Numbered from the stretch's first letter, positions 11,256-22,975 are shown. The stretch is 64,000 bases of DNA from Ashinkailepas kermadecensis (GCA_034440615.1 JAOTOM010003681.1:1-64000), one strand, 5' to 3'. A program made the numbers and translations. Notes: generated from the sequence alone by a model not told the origin.

Positions 11256-11821
11256 GTGGCTGGAATTGAAGAAGACAGCACCAAGTTCGACCTGCTGGTG
11301 GCAAGTCTTTCTGTGTCGATCACTACGCAGGTGCGGATACTATCACGTCCCAAACGCCCAGCTTCGTGACCCTCATTGACGCCCTGAGGCATAGGTTGGC
11401 GCAATCGCGAGCGGCCCTCCTGGAAGCCCTATTGTCCCGTCAGCAGCTCGGAGACCAGAAGCCGTTCCAACTGCTCCTGTGGATGCACTCAGAACTAGGT
11501 ACAACACAGGATGCTCGACACGTCCGTGAGCTGTTAAAGACCATTTCTTCAACGGCTGCCGCAGGTTTGGGCAGCATTATCGCTGCCGTCAGAGGAAGCT
11601 CTCTAGACCAACTAACTACCGCAGCTGAAAGATTCTTGGAAGCCTCGGCTTCAGGCCTGGTGTCAGCAATGGTGGCAGGATGCTCAGCAGCGCAGACGGT
11701 GCCATTCGGCGCAGTGTCTCCGGACACCAGTACGCTGGCCACACTACATGGTATAGCCGCGACGTCAACGGTGGCGGTCAGTCGCCTGGAAACCATCCTG
11801 GGTAACAGGTCGCCAGAGTGA
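11256..11821 (+). pseudogene. Ty3/gypsy-type retrotransposon gag (capsid) fragment
   Basis: Two frames join near 11335. Frame one (about 11256-11335) reads GIEEDSTKFDLLVASLSVSI. Frame two (from about 11336, ending with the TGA at 11819-11821) reads SFVTLIDALRHRL, ALLEALLSRQQLGDQKP, FQLLLWMHSELG, HVRELLKTI and LDQLTTAAERFLEAS. The order K-F-x-L-L-V-A-x-L, then L-G-D-x-K-P, a short helix, R-x-L and L-x-x-L-A-D-x-x-x-E is typical of the gag capsid of Ty3/gypsy elements in invertebrates. No protease, RT, integrase or LTR is seen on either side, so this is an orphan piece. One single-base deletion near 11335 breaks it. The family call rests on motif spacing. Confidence 0.65.
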
Positions 11822-11948
11822 ACGGAAGGACGTCACTAGTTCCAGAACCATCGGCGGGGCCATCGGCGGGACCATCGGCGCTCCCGCTCCAATGCAGCCC
11901 GCAGTTTTATGCTTTTTGCTGCATGCCGATTTCCACTTCATATGGGGG

Positions 11949-12035
11949 GGACATTTTTTTCTTCACTATTGGAGGGGCAAAATTGAACATTGAGGGGCAC
12001 ATGCCCCTCCAAAAGTATACAAAACAACACCCCTG
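11949..12035 (-). mobile_element. hAT-like MITE family 2, truncated copy
   Basis: The right edge ends ACAACACCCCTG, i.e. reverse CAGGGGTGTTGTTTTG, the terminus shared with copies at 27787, 49543 and 54390. Inside are GGGGCATGTGCCCC and AATGTTCAATTTTGCC equivalents. The other end is missing. Confidence 0.6.
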
Positions 12036-13004
12036 TCGGTTAGTATATTAGTGTTGCAATTTTGAAGGCACGATTTCTGTATGAAAGACAGATTGAGGAA
12101 ACGTTTGCTGCTAGGAATAGGAGAAGGGTTAGATTTAATAAGAAACGGTGTGTTGCCTTTCCTTGATTTCCTAGTTATGTTGATCGATGTATTATGAGAA
12201 GATGATCATAAATGTTACCATGGGGTGTTCCCAGTAAAATAAATGTGGAAAGATATAAATATTCCATCCCTTCAACTTCTATCTTTAAAATCAAAACCCA
12301 GACTACAACATCGAAAAGCATATATTGTGTTCGAACACATTACAAACATCACAATCCGAACAATGATATCGTGTCTTGTATTACTGTGCCTTTCCTTCCT
12401 GGACACGGTGATGAAACAATTTCTTACAAATATCACAACAAATGTACCGAGCACGTACGACAACATAAAATTGAGCCATGTACTATCCTTCCAGCGAGCG
12501 TAATTTTCAGAGGGCCTCCAGTGCGCGTGTCAAAAAATCATCCGTACCGAGATATCTATCGGCTGACCACCAGCCACCATTCACCAATTCACCACCCACC
12601 ACTTAGGCCACATAGTAGGTGGTCACACTCATCAACAATGGGGAGGGTGGATGTGGATGGCTACCGCCAATATTTATCGGAATTAAAAATGCATGCATGG
12701 CACAATTGGCCAGCTGACACTCTCAACGCCACCATTAATTCGACATATGGAATCATTTGAGTGCGTGTTTATGCTGTATCTCGTACGTGTCTATGCGGTA
12801 ACTAACAACCATGGGTGTAACCACGGTTTCGAAATTGGGGGGGGGGGGGGACAAACCAGGGACGCGGTAAGTTTGGACAACATACAGGGGTAGCCCCCCC
12901 CCCCCCCCCCCCACAAAAAAAAATATTGGATTTCATCTACTTCTTTTTCAATGTCTGGTTTTGAGATTTGCCATTGTTCAAAATGATATTTTCCGGACAA
13001 AATT
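12036..13004. other. Unassigned, with a TTAA-MITE end fragment and G/C homopolymers
   Basis: At about 12493-12531 there is a fragment of the 924-bp MITE terminus (GCGTAATTTTCAGAGG... ending GCGCGTGTCAA, one base off TTAA). A run of G at about 12837-12850 and a long run of C at about 12894-12912 bracket a 45-bp spacer. The 12212-12760 open frame lacks any domain and covers the MITE end, so it is not taken as a gene. Confidence 0.4.
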
Positions 13005-13690
13005 GGGAAATTTGCAGTGTAAGGTGTTATTTGTGGAATTTTCTTCAGAATACCATGTTTATGAAGGTACCTAAGATCATGGGACCACTTATTTTCTGTG
13101 CCAATGAAAAGAAATGCTGTTTTAAAAACTTTTCCAAAACAATTCGAACTTAAAAAACCTAAATTAACCTAACCTAACCCAACCTAACCCATTTGTTTGC
13201 ATTATGGAGGCAAATGCGTGCACAAGCTTTCTTTTTACAACCTTAAAGCACAATAATACCGAAAAGGTTCCAAAAAAGTTATGATTTTTTTAATGCAATT
13301 TTTTTTCTTCAAAAGCAGCTTAGGTTAGGTTAGTTTATGTTAGGCTGGGTTAGGTTTCTTTTTTAATTTCGATAATTTTCAGACAATAGATTGCTTGACA
13401 TTTTCCTAATTGTATTTTTGGAATTGTTTCTCCAAAAGTAGATTAGGCTAGGTTAGGTTAGGTTATGCTGCATTCTATTTCATTTTTTAACGTTTATTTT
13501 TGTGGAATGTTACCTAACTCAAAGCACCTTTTTGGCATTATTTTGCTCACAATCTGGCAACTAAGCATTTGCACAGAAAATAAGTGGTCCCATCATCTTA
13601 GTCACTTTCATAAACATAGTATTCCAAATAAAAATTCAAAAAATTGCAATTAAAAACACCATATACTGCAAATTTACCACAAAATGTTCC
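13005..13690. mobile_element. Long-TIR element with internal TTAGG-type arrays (copy 1)
   Basis: Segments 13005-13105 and 13585-13690 are diverged reverse complements. They share the AAATTTGCAGT start, CATGTTTATGAA / TTCATAAACATAG and GGGACCACTTATTTTCTGTGC. Between them lie CCTAA arrays at 13156-13191 and TTAGG arrays at 13318-13352 and 13442-13466. Related copies are at 33490-34365 and, as one end only, 52300-52600. No coding capacity. Confidence 0.7.
13156..13191. repeat. Short interstitial CCTAA (TTAGG) array
   Basis: Degenerate tandem AACCT/ACCTA units; matching TTAGG units occur at 13318-13352 and 13442-13466. TTAGG is the ancestral arthropod telomere repeat, but these short arrays lie inside a dispersed element. 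Confidence 0.8.
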
Positions 13691-13948
13691 GCCAAAATTA
13701 GCAATTTCCACTCCTTATCACAGCCTATGAACATTTAGATTTCTGTCGTATGTGCTGGCCCAATTTCACAATCACCATCGAGCCCTGCTGTAAGCATGTT
13801 AAACGCTTCCCTCTTGTAGCAGGAAAAACACAAAATATTGGACGGTGGTTTTATTGTAGTAAATATGGACATACAATAACCTTGCCCATGTTTTCCTGTT
13901 TTACGCGGGGCGTAAAACAGGACGGATATTACATACGGATATTACAAC

Positions 13949-14248
13949 CAGGGCGGATAAAGGGTGTGGCACTTAGGGCATGTGCCCCCCACGTGAAGGC
14001 AGCGACCCTCACGCCGGGAAAAGGCGCCCTCTGAAAAGGTTCCTGTGTACCCGCTGTAATTTTTCAGCCAGAGGCATCCTCTTGGAAGGAGATTCGCCGC
14101 TTCGGGAAGGGACGAGTGCATCCCGCCCCCTCGAATTTTGCAGCCAGGGGTGCCCCTCCAGGTGCTTTCGCAGTAGCGCCGCTCCAAAGAAATGACGCCC
14201 CTCCAGACAAGTGCCCCCCCCCCATAACAATTCCTGGATCCACCCCTG
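13949..14248 (+). mobile_element. hAT-like MITE family 1, complete 300-bp copy
   Basis: Left end CAGGGCGGATAAAGG and right end CCTGGATCCACCCCTG form imperfect terminal inverted repeats. Flanks are ATTACAAC (13941-13948) and ATTACAGC (14249-14256), an 8-bp target duplication matching at 7 of 8 bases. The 8-bp duplication and CAGGGG-type termini fit hAT transposons. There is no coding capacity. Confidence 0.8.
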
Positions 14249-14599
14249 ATTACAGCATTGCTCTCTCGTGGTTATAAACTCAGGCTGGTTATACAATTGT
14301 GCGTATTTACGTGTGGCTTCTATTCCAAATTTGACAACTTCCGTTCAACCATTAAGAGGAAAGCGGACAATTTGAAAAATATCTATATTTTATATGTCCG
14401 GAACAGCAATGTGGCATTGTAAATTAAAAACCAGCGAAGAGAGCGCCGTCCGAACATGTTATGACAGATTTCTGGGGGGAGCTCCTAGTCATATAGGATA
14501 TGAGTGCCTGTTATCACAACGGCTGCAAACAAAAACAGATTTGATCTTCCTATTCCTATTACACTCAATAATTGTACACGCACTGGACCTTCTACACCT

Positions 14600-15125
14600 G
14601 TGAAATTATTTCGATATCTCAACATTCTGATACCGTACGGCAAGCCACGTTGAATGACACCCACATAATGCAAACTGAAGCAATAGCGACGAAACGCGAG
14701 GTCATCGAAAACTCGAGACCTTGACATGTCCCGGTTTGAAATGTTACTCGAGTGTTCACCACTGGTTATTGCTTGATACCAGATTTGGGTGGGTTTAATC
14801 GAAAACGAAAGAAAATTGAGCGGACCGGATGATCAGCTTGGCCTTTGCCCTTGAAAAAAATAATTCGATTGCTTAGCGTTCTGATACCGCATAACAAGCC
14901 ACGTCGAATGACGCCCATTTGATGGAAATTGAAGTGATAGCATCGAACCTCGCGTTCGGTCGATATCGATTCAATATCACCACCTAATAAATCAAGCTAA
15001 CCTTTGACCTCCTTGACATGTACCGGTCATGTACTGAAATGTTACACGATGGTTCAGCACAGGCTATTGCTAGTGATACCAGATTTGGGCAGGTTTGGGT
15101 GAAAAAGAAAAAATGGGAGGCAACC
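14600..15125. repeat. Direct repeat, two diverged units of about 250-300 bp
   Basis: The order TTCTGATACCG, CAAGCCACGT, GAATGACRCCCA, GCGTT/GCGAG, GAAATGTTAC and GATACCAGATTTGGG occurs twice. Anchors are at 14626 and 14879, and at 14776 and 15076. No protein similarity is recognised. Confidence 0.7.
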
Positions 15126-15839
15126 GAAGAAACCGGTTTGCGTTGGATCTTGACCGTTAAAGTGGTCATGTGAAACCTATGTAGTTGTTTCCAGCGTATT
15201 CAGTACAAGCAGAAACATTTGTGGTAATTGATTCGAACGATCATAAACCAGTCGCTGAATGCCAATGCCAATGCAAAGACGCCTCTGGCGAACTCGTCGC
15301 TGAATACGAATACGAATAAGACGTAAACTTGACGTACTTGCTTAAGGCTCCCCATGACTCCCCTCCATGGTCTTGAAGATACCCAAGGACACCCAGAGTC
15401 ACGTTTGTTCAAGATATATCAATATATGTGTAGGGGATTGCAACCTAAGACTATAATAAAGCCTTGCGATAATGTACATTTTTGCCTGACAAAGCACAAT
15501 TTTCCACCGAAGCGAAAACACAAGACGGCCAAGGCTCATGTTATTCAAGAATGGTCTGGAACCAGAAATTTCTAACGTTTGCTGATTTACAATTCGGAGA
15601 TTTTGTGGCGACAGATAGCCTGTGAAGCCCGTTGATTGGCTTGATCGGTTTCTAGTATTTTTGATGATTCTCGCATATATATTTTCACTTTATAAATGAT
15701 TAAGTATAATTTTGCGGCGATCATACTCAGGTAGTTGAGGCTTGGGGAGACACGGAAAAAATTGAGGGGACAAATCGCCACTGTTCAGAAATTGGGGGCG
15801 ACATGTCACAACACATCCGCCTGAGTTCATTAGCAACTA
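15126..15839. other. Unassigned intergenic sequence
   Basis: No domain, TIR or repeat is recognised. It contains short AT-rich stretches and no exon-like open frame. Confidence 0.3.
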
Positions 15840-16682
15840 TTCACTTACTGCGACAGTGAATCGCCCTACATTCTCCACAGGCTCTTTATTGGATGTCATG
15901 ATAATAAACTCGCCCGTCTCTGTCGGCAAAACCAGAGTGAGTTTCTGCCACTACGGTCCCCACAAATTTAAAATACGTTCGATAAAGGTAAACAGGCCAG
16001 CCTCAGTTAACACCGTGATGAAACCACATTATTTCGGACGAGTGATGCCTTGGAACTGACCCTTGACCTTGGTGAGATCGACTGGGTCCAGGTCACTGGT
16101 CGCATCTCAGTAACTGACAAATGGGACACCTTGCTGAGATTCCTTACACCTATTCTCGACGAGTACCTGCCACTCAGAAACGTCAAAATTCTGAACCCAA
16201 CAGCATCACATGTTAGCGAAGCTACCAAACAACTCATGCATCGGCGAAATGAATCTTTCGCTTGCACGATTTACACTTGCAAGATAGAAATACATACAAA
16301 GTACTTAGCAGACAAGTTTGCTCAGCTGTTAGAGCTGGCTGCAGGGACGAGATCAGCGGAAATATAGCTCAGAAAGGCCCATCAGCTGCGTGGCGTGCTA
16401 TCAAGTCCATTATCGGCACCAAAAAAGGCTCTCATAGATTACAACCACAGGTCCTACCTGAGCAGCTAAATCAGTACTTTGTAAGTGTCGGACCTATCAA
16501 GAATCAGCAGAGGTCAAACGCCAGGCAAACATGCCTGGACACACACCTCCCAGTAGCCTGCTGTCGCGCATCTCTACCAGCTTCTATAAAGTATCACCCA
16601 CATCCCTCGAACAGCTAGCCAAAGTTGTCATGGACATGAGAAGCACGGGTGCTTGCGGACCCGACGAGATCTGTATTAAGTT
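15840..16682 (+). pseudogene. L2/CR1-like LINE ORF2, 5' portion (endonuclease end to RT start)
   Basis: Relic of a second LINE family. The frame at 15856-16020 gives LLDVMIINSPVSV and VSFCHYGPHKFK, typical of the C-terminal part of the endonuclease. 16050-16367 and 16262-16618 give the endonuclease-RT linker (WDTLLRFLTPILDEYLPLRNVK, HRRNESFACTIY, GPSAAWRAIKSIIG, LNQYFVSVGP). Just after 16630 comes MRSTGACGPDEICIK, RT motif 0/1. The reading stops abruptly at 16682 where another LINE begins. Its continuation is probably the RT pieces at 20117-20175 and 21540-22310, so the element appears split by insertions. At least three frameshifts are present. Confidence 0.72.
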
Positions 16683-17474
16683 ATGAAATTTCCGTTCTTT
16701 TTTATCGGAGAAGTGCTGCTCCACATCATAAACACAAGCGAACAATACGCAGACATGCTACTCACCACCGCACTCCAACACATACCACAAACAAAACCAC
16801 GACACCAACACAAGCCTCGCGCGGCTCCCTGGTGGAACGAAGAGTGCCACCGGGCGATCCGCGCAAGGAACCACGCACGACACAGATACGAACGACACCG
16901 CACACCGGAAACACTCACAGCATACAAACAAAACAGAGCACTATGTAAACGCACTATCAGACAAACCAAAAAGACCTGGAATAAATTTTGCAATCAATTT
17001 AATAGATTCACACCTCTCGGCGAAATTTGGACACTCCTCAAAACATTTCAACACCGACAAAGACCCCCACGTAAAGCCATCACACTTATACACAACAACA
17101 TCACCGTCACAGACCCACAAACAATCGCAAACATTTTCGCAGACAACTATCACATTAGGTCATGCACACTCCCACGACACCCGCCACCCCCAACCAGACA
17201 CACACGTCCACATCTTTACAACACTAGGTTTACACTCACAGAATTACAAATAGCAATCGCACAAACCGGAAACACAAGCGTAGGACCAGACAACATACAC
17301 TACTCATTCTTCAAACATCTACCACTACAAGCACTACACGCATTACTCGCACCTACAACACCGCATGGACAACACATACATATCCACAATCTTGGTTACA
17401 CGCTCTTCTCATTCCTATCACTAAACCAAACACTGACTCAACTCTATGCGACTCTTACCGTCCTATCGCACTAA
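16683..17474 (+). pseudogene. I-group LINE ORF2, linker and RT start
   Basis: Codes for APWWNEECHRAIRARNHARHR (endonuclease-RT linker), IRQTKKTWNKFCNQFN, GEIWTLLKTFQ and TSVGPDNIHYSFFKHLP (RT motif 0). A single-base shift at about 17355 moves the real reading into the next frame, where TYPQSWLHALLIPITKPN and DSYRPIALTC are found. Codons between 17355 and the stop at 17474 are therefore out of register. The first ATG at 16683 is not a true start because the element is truncated here. Confidence 0.8.
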
Positions 17475-19618
17475 CCTGCTGTTTTCACAAACTCTTCGAA
17501 CGCCTAGTCAAAAAACACCTTCTTTATATTCTTCAAGCACAAAAACTAATATCTCCTATACAATCAGGCTTTCTTCCTAACCGCTCATGCCTTGACAACC
17601 CCACCTATCTCACCACCCACATCCAGGAAGCGGCGGCCAAGAAACGTTCCACCGTCGCCGTCTTCCTGGATCTCAAACAAGCCTATGACACTATCAACAT
17701 CACAGCACTCCTAGAACACTTACACAACATAGACATACAGGGCAGACTCATACACTACCTCCATTTCTATATATTAAACCGCTCCTTCCAAGTCAAAATC
17801 GGACAACACACTTCAGAAACTAAATTCCCTACAACCGGCCTAATGCAAGGCGCGGTTCTCAGTCCCCTTCTCTTTATTCTAGGCTTAAATTCAGTCCTCA
17901 CCGACAACTTGTCGGCCAAAATTGCAATATATTCAGACGACATTGTACTTTGGACATCGCAAGCAACACCAAATCACGCACTAGCTATACTACAAAACTC
18001 ACTAACAGAATTACACAACAAACTCGCAGTACTAAATCTACACATCGCACCACACAAATCAAAATGCATGATTTTCGGCTACCACAAACTCACAGATGCA
18101 CAACCACTAAAAATAGACCAAATACTAATACCTTTCGTTACCAAAGCAAAATTCTTAGGCATCACACTAGACCCGCGTCTTACCTTCCGGCCACACATTC
18201 TGGACATCCAAAAACGCGCATCCAAAAGAATTAACACGCTTATAACCCTCTACAAATCACTCATTCGGCCAATTTTGGAATACGGATCCCCACTCTTCGG
18301 AAACGCTGCTAAATCAAACCTGAAAATTCTAGACAGACTACAACACCAATGCTTAAAAATAGCCACAGAAGCCTATATCACCTCACCATACCTCGCACTA
18401 CACATATATAACCACATACCAGAATTACAGCACAGACGCACACAATCACTATTAAGATACCACTACAAAACGCAACTCATTCCACAACACCCATGTACAC
18501 AGGCCCTAAAACTTCGCACCAGACGTGTACACCAACTCATGACAACAATACCATTCAAAACTACAATAGGCTGCCGCATCCACCAACACGCAAACAGACT
18601 ACACATTACACTACCCACAGCCAAACCATTGCCACCACCCACAGCCTGGTGGATACACGAAACACCCACAACACACTTCCTTATAGACCACCCAAAACAC
18701 ACATACACTGACGCAGAAATACACCAACTCTTCTTCCAATTCACAGCACAACACGCAAATCACAACATCATCTACACAGACGGTTCAAAATCACATACAC
18801 AGCAGACGGGCACAGCGGCGGTGCTGTACCCCAATGCAGCACCGCCGCGGGTTATCCTTCGTGCCCGTCTGCACGACACAGCATCAACCTACACAGCAGA
18901 ATTATACGCAATCTTTTCGGCTTACACCATCATTTACAACACCAAAATTGAACCCAACATCATAGCCACTGACGCCAAATCAGCATTACAAAGCATCACA
19001 CCATACAACAAACACAAACATCCCCTCATCCACAAAATACTCTACATACACAAAAAAAAACTAAACGCACGACAAAGACCACTTCTCCTCCGGATCCCAA
19101 GTCACACAAACATACACGGCAACGAACACGCAGACACTGAAGCAAACCTAGCCACAACACTACCACAAACCATACCATGCCCACTCTCACAATCCGACTA
19201 CTACCCCACAATACAACAGGCACTTAACAAACACATCCAACAAACATGGGACACAGCATTAACGCAACTCCATGAAATACACCCCAAACACGAACCTTGG
19301 CACACCATCAACCAACACACCAGACTTAAAGAACGCACTCTAACACGACTACGCCTCGGACACACAGCACTTACACACTCCTACCTCATACTACAACGCC
19401 CACGACCACAATGCACAACATGCCAACGAACACTCACCATCAAACACATACTCATCTACTGCACCAAATACAACAACGCAAGGCAACACATCACAAACTA
19501 TTGCAGCACACGCAACATCCCACTAAACATCACTACACTTCTCAACGACGACTATCCAACATTACACGAGCTTCTCTTCCACTTTCTCTTTACGACACGC
19601 CTAATCGATCAACTGTGA
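17356..19618 (+). pseudogene. I-group LINE ORF2, RT + RNase H + zinc motif
   Basis: About 750 uninterrupted codons after the 17355 frameshift. RT: YRPIALTCCFHKLFERLVKK, IQSGFLPNRSCLDN, motif A VFLDLKQAYDT, MQGAVLSPLLF (in place of PQGSVLGP) and motif C YSDD. Then comes the thumb region IRPILEYGSPLFGN and a complete RNase H: IYTDGSK (Asp), YTAELYAIF (Glu), IIATDAKSAL (Asp) and HGNEHADTEAN (His/Asp). A C-terminal CTTCQRTLTIKHILIYC zinc-binding motif precedes the stop at 19618. All catalytic RT and RNase H acidic residues are present. Codon use is heavily A/C biased (many CAC, ACA, CTA) compared with the CR1 RT nearby. Length and domain order match the C-terminal part of I-clade ORF2. Confidence 0.87.
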
Positions 19619-19765
19619 GGGAAAAAAACAAAAAAACAAATAGACCGGGGAAAAAAGACAGAAAGATACACCAAAGGAAAACGAACAAAACCCCGGAAAA
19701 AATGAACCAACAAAAAAAACAAAAACAAAAAAACAAACGAACAAACAAACAAACAAATAACTACA

Positions 19766-21534
19766 AAACGATGTTCTTGCAATGTTCACATATGGCGATA
19801 ACCCGACCCCAACCCACCCACTACACCCCATACCCCAAATCTGGCACCGTCCGGACTGACAGCTTCTCTCGACTACTTCATCTCCGGCTCTCAAACGACT
19901 CTTCTCTGCCATCTCTACCTCTTCAAGCTACCAGGATCAACTCAACTCTTCAAGACGACTCCGACTCTACTCGAACATCGTTCTACAAACAAGTAATCTA
20001 TCCCCCCTCTATCTAATCCTCCTACCATTCTCTACTCACACTCACACACCGGAAACAGCCGATATCACCCATAGGTGGCAGGCTGGACAAACACAACGAC
20101 ACACACACACTGACTACAGCTGATATCCCCTCGGCTTGGAAACAGTCATTAGTAGTTCCCATTCACAAATCAGGAGATCATTTGGATCCACTGGGCCAGA
20201 TCGCCTTCGAAATCGCTTTGAATTCAAAGCGCCTGCCGAATGGGACAATATAGCGTTTTCTGTTGTGTTCTTTTTTCGTGCGCCGAGACCGATTCTGTGG
20301 TCCATTTTGGCGTACCGAGCACTGGTAGTCCGGGAGAAGGGGAGGGAGGGGGGGATAGTTAGGGTTGTTGATGGATTGGTATACGGCCAGGTGTCGGTTC
20401 CGGCAGCTGCTGATCGCGGCTACGGATAGGATATTACTGGACTTGTCAAGACGTGGCTGATACATTGGAGGCAACAGAACTATAGTAGTAATATATTATT
20501 TTAACAATATCAATATTATACCTAAATTTAGCAGACGATTCGTGCAAGGCTGCATCTATATTGCGCATACATGGTGCAACGTCACTTAGGTTACCCAGCA
20601 AGACAACATTAACATGTATGAGTTCATACAGATATGCATGTGAACATACAAATCACACATGCTCTACATGTCTACTTAGCCACGTTTCCTGTCACTGATC
20701 CCACCCAGCGCACCGATACCATATTGAACTTATGTTCTCTGGTGTGTGTGTGTATGCTTGTGTGTGACTTAGTCCTCGTCACTAGAATCCGAGTCGACAA
20801 GGCTCTCAGCTGAGTACGAGTGGGACGTCATGGCTGTGACATCCGTTGTGCGCACGACTGACGTCTCTCTTGAGAAGGGCGAGCACCTCTTCTGCCAGGC
20901 TTACTCTGTTCCGAGCTCTTCTCCTGCAGCGCTTGGTGACTGAGGACGAGCTGATTAGTGGGTGACAAGGAGAAACCCGAACTGGTCGGCCATGGTGTGC
21001 AGCCGGGAGTATTTCCTTGCCTGGTTCAGGCGATAGGCACGGACGTCCTCACTCCTCGACTCCTGGGTTTCCTCGTTCAGTAGTCCCAGAACTTCTTCAC
21101 TTCAGTTTTTTGTCGTTATATGTCCTTTATCTGCTGCATTTCGCATCTGCCACTTCTCCAGCCCTTTCCTGTATCCAATGTGCAGTATGCATTCGAACAT
21201 CCACGAGTGGAGGGTACTCAGTCCGAGCTGGAAGTACTCAGTCCTAACTGACATATCGTTATAACGATATGCGGACATATCGTTCCCTGTGCCGTCTAGC
21301 CTGATTCCAGCCAGCCTGTGTTATTTAAGAAATTATACAAGCACCTTTTGCACTGTTTCAATTTATCACCAGATAGCTGTGATCCTCTCAGAGTACAAAA
21401 GCGGAATTAAGCACTCAACTGTCGTCTTGTTAACACCCGCATGCTGTCCAGTATGCTCAAAGAGTTCCATTCTCAGCATGATTCATATACTTGCAGCCTC
21501 ATAGAGTTTTTAATCACGCCTGAACCAACCACGA
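19766..21534. other. Unassigned, with one RT motif block of the split LINE
   Basis: At 20117-20175 the plus strand reads ADIPSAWKQSLVVPIHKSGD, a typical RT motif 1 block. It probably belongs to the LINE relic at 15840-16682. A perfect 20-bp palindrome lies at 21252-21271. The remainder, including the moderately GC-rich 20750-21100, shows no recognisable genes. Confidence 0.5.
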
Positions 21535-22310
21535 TATTAGTCAGATCAACAAGATCTACACTCTCAGTTCGCGGACGACACCCAGGTCCTCATCTCCGGT
21601 CGCAAGTCTGATCTCCCCCATCTGCTAAGTCAGATGGAGACATGTCTGAACCACCTCTACGACTGCTTCCTGGATAACGGTGTGAAGGTAAACCCGACCA
21701 AAACTTAGCTTCTCACGTTCGGATCGCGTCAAAATCTTCGCAAAATTACCACGATACGAGTGTGCTTTAGGGACGTCGTGATAAATGAGAACCATTCGTG
21801 TAGGAACCTAGGGGTGACATTTGATCGCCACATGTTATGGGATTCCCATGTAACTGTCGTGGTCCGCAAGTGCACTGGATTCCTTTTAGCCCTCAGTCAT
21901 CTGCGCCACCAGCTGCCCACCAGTACCCTCTTCACTACAGTCAACAGCCTCGTTATATCCAACATCCGCTACCGCATATCTACTTACAGGAACGGGTCGG
22001 CAGCAAACATCCACAGACTAGACAAGATCATTACCTTCGTCACTAGAGTCGTGTCAGGTCTACGGAAATTTGATTACATTTTTGATGCCCGTAACGAGCT
22101 GGGTTTTCTCACCGCAGCTGACCTGCATTTTTTCACAGCCTTACTCTGATCCACAAGATCATTCTGACGGGAGAGCCAACGTACATTGCCGGTCAAATCA
22201 CTGCAAACTCTACCCTGCGAAACCGTCACACACGTGCAGACAACCACCTGCACCTGCCAGCCATACACTGAGAGGCGGGCCGCAGGACATTTCTCTACTC
22301 GTCTGTCTTC
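21535..22310 (+). pseudogene. L2/CR1-like LINE ORF2, RT 3' portion
   Basis: The first frame (about 21565-21700) reads QFADDTQVLISGRKSDLPHLL and NGVKVNPTKT and ends in a TAG. From about 21760 it reads NLGVTFDRHMLWDSHVTVVV, CTGFLLALSHLRHQLP, LVISNIRYRISTYRN and LDKIITFVTRVVSGLRK. These are RT motif C (FADD), motif D and the thumb of an L2/CR1-like LINE. The first half, RT motifs 2-5, is missing between 20175 and 21540. It is probably the downstream part of the element starting at 15840, judging by position, strand and family. Confidence 0.75.
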
Positions 22311-22399
22311 CAGTGTAGCAAACTTCGTACTGAAACAAAAACATCGAGTCTGTCAAACTTCAAGAAACATGCACTGGCTTACCTCCACGAACAATACTA

Positions 22400-22975
22400 T
22401 ATGACAACACTTGACCTAATGAAGTATGCAACTGAAAGTTGTGCACGATGATCACATATTCTGCAAGTAACAACTTGGCACTGCATACCATCGCTCATGA
22501 GCTGGAACTGTCCCGGTCATTTCAAGTGCACTATGAGCTTTACCTTGACCTTGAGCGGTCTAAAATATGCATACAAGTTGTGCACTGTGGTCAGCTTCCT
22601 GGCAATGAGGACTACAAGGATTGATGTGCCTTAGCTGATGAGCTATGACTGTCCCCATCATTCTGGAACATTTTTGACCTTCATGATTGACCTTGACCTG
22701 CTGCAATGTGCGATGAAAAGATGCACCACGCCAGGTGCTGTCCGTCAATACCCTTTTTGTGCGAATCTGTCCCATATGTCGGGAGGCGCCACCGTTCCCG
22801 TCGTTTTGAACGCATTCTGACCTTCGTAATTGACCTTGACCTAATGAAGTATGCAACTGAAAGTTGTGCACGGTGATCACCTATTCTTTTAGTAAAAATT
22901 TGGTAGTGTGCATATCATCGCTCATGAGCTAGAACTGTCCCCGTCATTTTAAGTTATTTTTACCTTGACAATGGA
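22400..22975. repeat. Tandem repeat, about 141 bp x 4, degenerate
   Basis: The phrase TTGACCT followed by ATGCAAC-like sequence begins at 22411, 22551, 22693 and 22836, a spacing of 140-143 bp. Each unit also contains GTTGTGCAC.GTGATCA, CATGAGCTRGAACTGTCCC and GACCTTGAC variants. The first and last units are the most alike. Confidence 0.8.

Larger units (their letters stand above)
16683..19765 (+). mobile_element. I-group LINE with RNase H, 5' truncated
   Basis: Plus-strand, strikingly A/C-rich element starting inside the endonuclease-RT linker and running through RT, RNase H and a C-terminal zinc-binding motif. A short 3' UTR ends in a (CAAA)n tail at about 19735-19762. It interrupts the older LINE whose halves lie at 15840-16682 and 20117 onward. 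The 5' truncation and A-rich tail fit target-primed reverse transcription. No convincing target duplication was found. Confidence 0.8.

Noticed and set aside
10514..11304. Several open frames on both strands, up to 184 codons
   Set aside because: They run across the degenerate GC-rich MITE repeat; both strands are open in several frames and no domain is present.
12212..12760. 182-codon plus-strand frame
   Set aside because: Overlaps a TTAA-MITE terminus and another open frame; no recognisable domain.
13156..13466. True telomere or subtelomere
   Set aside because: Arrays are short, degenerate and in both orientations inside a TIR-bounded dispersed element.
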